Of a stretch of DNA of 14,971 bases, positions 13,941 through 14,971 are shown piece after piece (position 1 is the stretch's first letter; every line of letters begins with the position of its first letter). The notes beneath the pieces are model-generated. The model saw nothing but the letters and a program-made list of their open reading frames with translations. It did not search any database and was not told where the DNA came from. The position numbers were made by a program, and so were the translations under genes. The DNA is from Kofleriaceae bacterium (lineage in GTDB: Bacteria; Myxococcota_A; Polyangia; Haliangiales; Haliangiaceae): NCBI GenBank assembly GCA_024642805.1, contig JAHEAK010000050.1, positions 1 through 14,971 on the forward strand, given 5' to 3'.

Positions 13941-14971
13941 ATGCATACTCGCGCCAAACTGGCCGTCGCCGGCCTTGCCCTGCTCGTCCTCGCCTTTCTC
14001 GGCTATCAGAAGTTCTCTCACAAGGACGACACGCAGCCAGCGCCTACCGCTGACACGTCCTCGCCCCACAAGGCGCCTGAACCAACCCGTGCAAGTTCTG
14101 CCGATACCGAGGAGAGCGACATGGCAGCCTTCGCAAGACCAGCCGAGGTCGACGACGATCCGCTTGGCAGCCTGGTGCTGGAAGGACAGGTCGTCGATGC
14201 CAATGACGAGCCTGTCGCTGGGGCCATGGTCGTGCTCGGTTCCGCGCCACCACGGACAACAGAATCCGAGGCCGACGGCAGCTTCAGCTTCGACAAGCTC
14301 GTCAGCCGCAGCTATCCGGTGTTCGCGCGCTCGGAGAGTGGCGTGGGCGGTCCCGTCTTCGTGACCCTCAACAGCACCAGTGATCCGGTTGTCGTTCGGC
14401 TGCAGCCTGGTGGCGGCATCGAGGTCGAAGTCGTCGACGCAAGCGATCACCCCATCGAGGGTGCGGTGGTCGCCATGGTCGACATGCAGTCCCTTAGCCA
14501 GACCACCGACTCGCAGGGCATTGCCGTGCTCAGCAATATTCCGCCGGGACAGAGTCTGGTCACCGCCAGCGCAGCTGGATTTGCCAAAGCCACCGCCGTC
14601 GTCAATGTGCCGCGCAGCGCCGACACCAAGCGGCGCCAGCGCTTGACCCTCATGGCCGGCACCGCCGTGAGTGGAACGATCTACGCACCGGATGGCGCGC
14701 CCCTGGCAGGAGCCTATGTCATCGCGCGTCCCGTTGGCACACTCTTGCAACTGCAGACGCCAAAGAACGATGGCGTGCAGAGCGACGAGCAGGGGCGCTT
14801 CACCCTGCCCAGCGTGCCCGCAGGAGGCACGCAGCTCTATGCCGTGCATGAAGACTACGCAGCGACGACCGGTGAGCGTTTTGCGGTCGGCAGCACAGCG
14901 ATCGAAGGCCTCAAGCTCACGATGCGCGAAGGCGCCACGCTCTCGGGTCGCGTCGTCAAAGCCGACGGCCA
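13941..14971 (+). CDS. membrane-anchored carboxypeptidase-regulatory-like repeat protein, 3' truncated
   Basis: Open from ATG 13941 to the window end (343 codons seen). Residues 1-22 are a signal anchor or signal peptide (MHTRAK, then LAVAGLALLVLAFLGY). Residues about 25-75 are a Pro/Thr/Asp-rich linker. Then come successive seven-strand beta-sandwich repeats of the carboxypeptidase regulatory-like (CarboxypepD_reg/SpaA-like) type at about 78-155, 157-236 and 238-328, with a fourth starting at 330. Their signature recurs as LEGQVVDANDEPVAGAMVVL, then IEVEVVDASDHPIEGAVVAM, then VSGTIYAPDGAPLAGAYVIA. Such domains act as structural stalks or adhesive modules outside the membrane; no catalytic domain is visible so far. 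It follows a predicted sigma-54 promoter and may be the target of the FHA activator. The SD is weak. The kinase across the island has similar repeats. Confidence 0.85.
   Translation, partial: MHTRAKLAVAGLALLVLAFLGYQKFSHKDDTQPAPTADTSSPHKAPEPTRASSADTEESDMAAFARPAEVDDDPLGSLVLEGQVVDANDEPVAGAMVVLGSAPPRTTESEADGSFSFDKLVSRSYPVFARSESGVGGPVFVTLNSTSDPVVVRLQPGGGIEVEVVDASDHPIEGAVVAMVDMQSLSQTTDSQGIAVLSNIPPGQSLVTASAAGFAKATAVVNVPRSADTKRRQRLTLMAGTAVSGTIYAPDGAPLAGAYVIARPVGTLLQLQTPKNDGVQSDEQGRFTLPSVPAGGTQLYAVHEDYAATTGERFAVGSTAIEGLKLTMREGATLSGRVVKADG

Noticed and set aside
14735..14749. TGGCAC-ACTC-TTGCA, sigma-54-like
   Set aside because: The spacing between the GG and GC elements is one base short, and it lies inside a coding sequence.
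13476..14849. 457-codon open frame on the - strand over the regulatory gap and repeat protein
   Set aside because: The + strand shows a signal anchor and repeated beta-sandwich domains in one continuous frame; the - frame crosses the 13-bp tandem repeats and has no domain.

Overview
The window looks like chromosomal DNA from a high-GC, Gram-negative predatory or soil-type deltaproteobacterium, most likely a member of Myxococcota. The grounds are the gene families, not a database match: a Ser/Thr kinase with an extracytoplasmic Cys/TPR region, an FHA-domain sigma-54 activator, lipoproteins, DUF5916 and DUF481 outer-membrane proteins, and strong G/C preference at third codon positions. No rRNA, tRNA, insertion sequence, phage gene or CRISPR array was seen.

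Left part (1-6659, all + strand): a tightly packed envelope operon. The tail of a helical-repeat protein overlaps (ATGA) a 430-aa cytochrome c with 15 heme-binding motifs. That gene overlaps (GTGA) a 574-aa predicted outer-membrane beta-barrel. A DUF481/YdiY-like barrel follows, then a CBM9-like/DUF5916 outer-membrane protein that starts at TTG just after its neighbour's stop. The cytochrome and barrel, translationally coupled, resemble the gene pairing of porin-cytochrome conduits that carry electrons across the outer membrane. This is the best candidate here for an undescribed system.

Middle part (6660-8635): a small three-helix membrane protein on the - strand, a DUF3332-type envelope protein and a lipid-anchored DsbA-family thiol oxidoreductase with a coiled-coil spacer.

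Right part (8632-14971): a regulatory island. A 1148-aa Ser/Thr kinase (- strand) with an unusually long insertion in its activation loop is transcribed divergently from an FHA/AAA+/Fis-HTH sigma-54 activator. The 461-bp gap after the activator holds a 13-bp tandem repeat array, a second short repeat cluster, a near-consensus -24/-12 sigma-54 promoter and a coding-like 43-codon ORF. It leads into a membrane-anchored protein with repeated carboxypeptidase-regulatory-like domains that runs off the window. Kinase, FHA activator, sigma-54 promoter and target could form one signalling module. The kinase's own C-terminal region carries the same kind of beta-sandwich repeats as the putative target.
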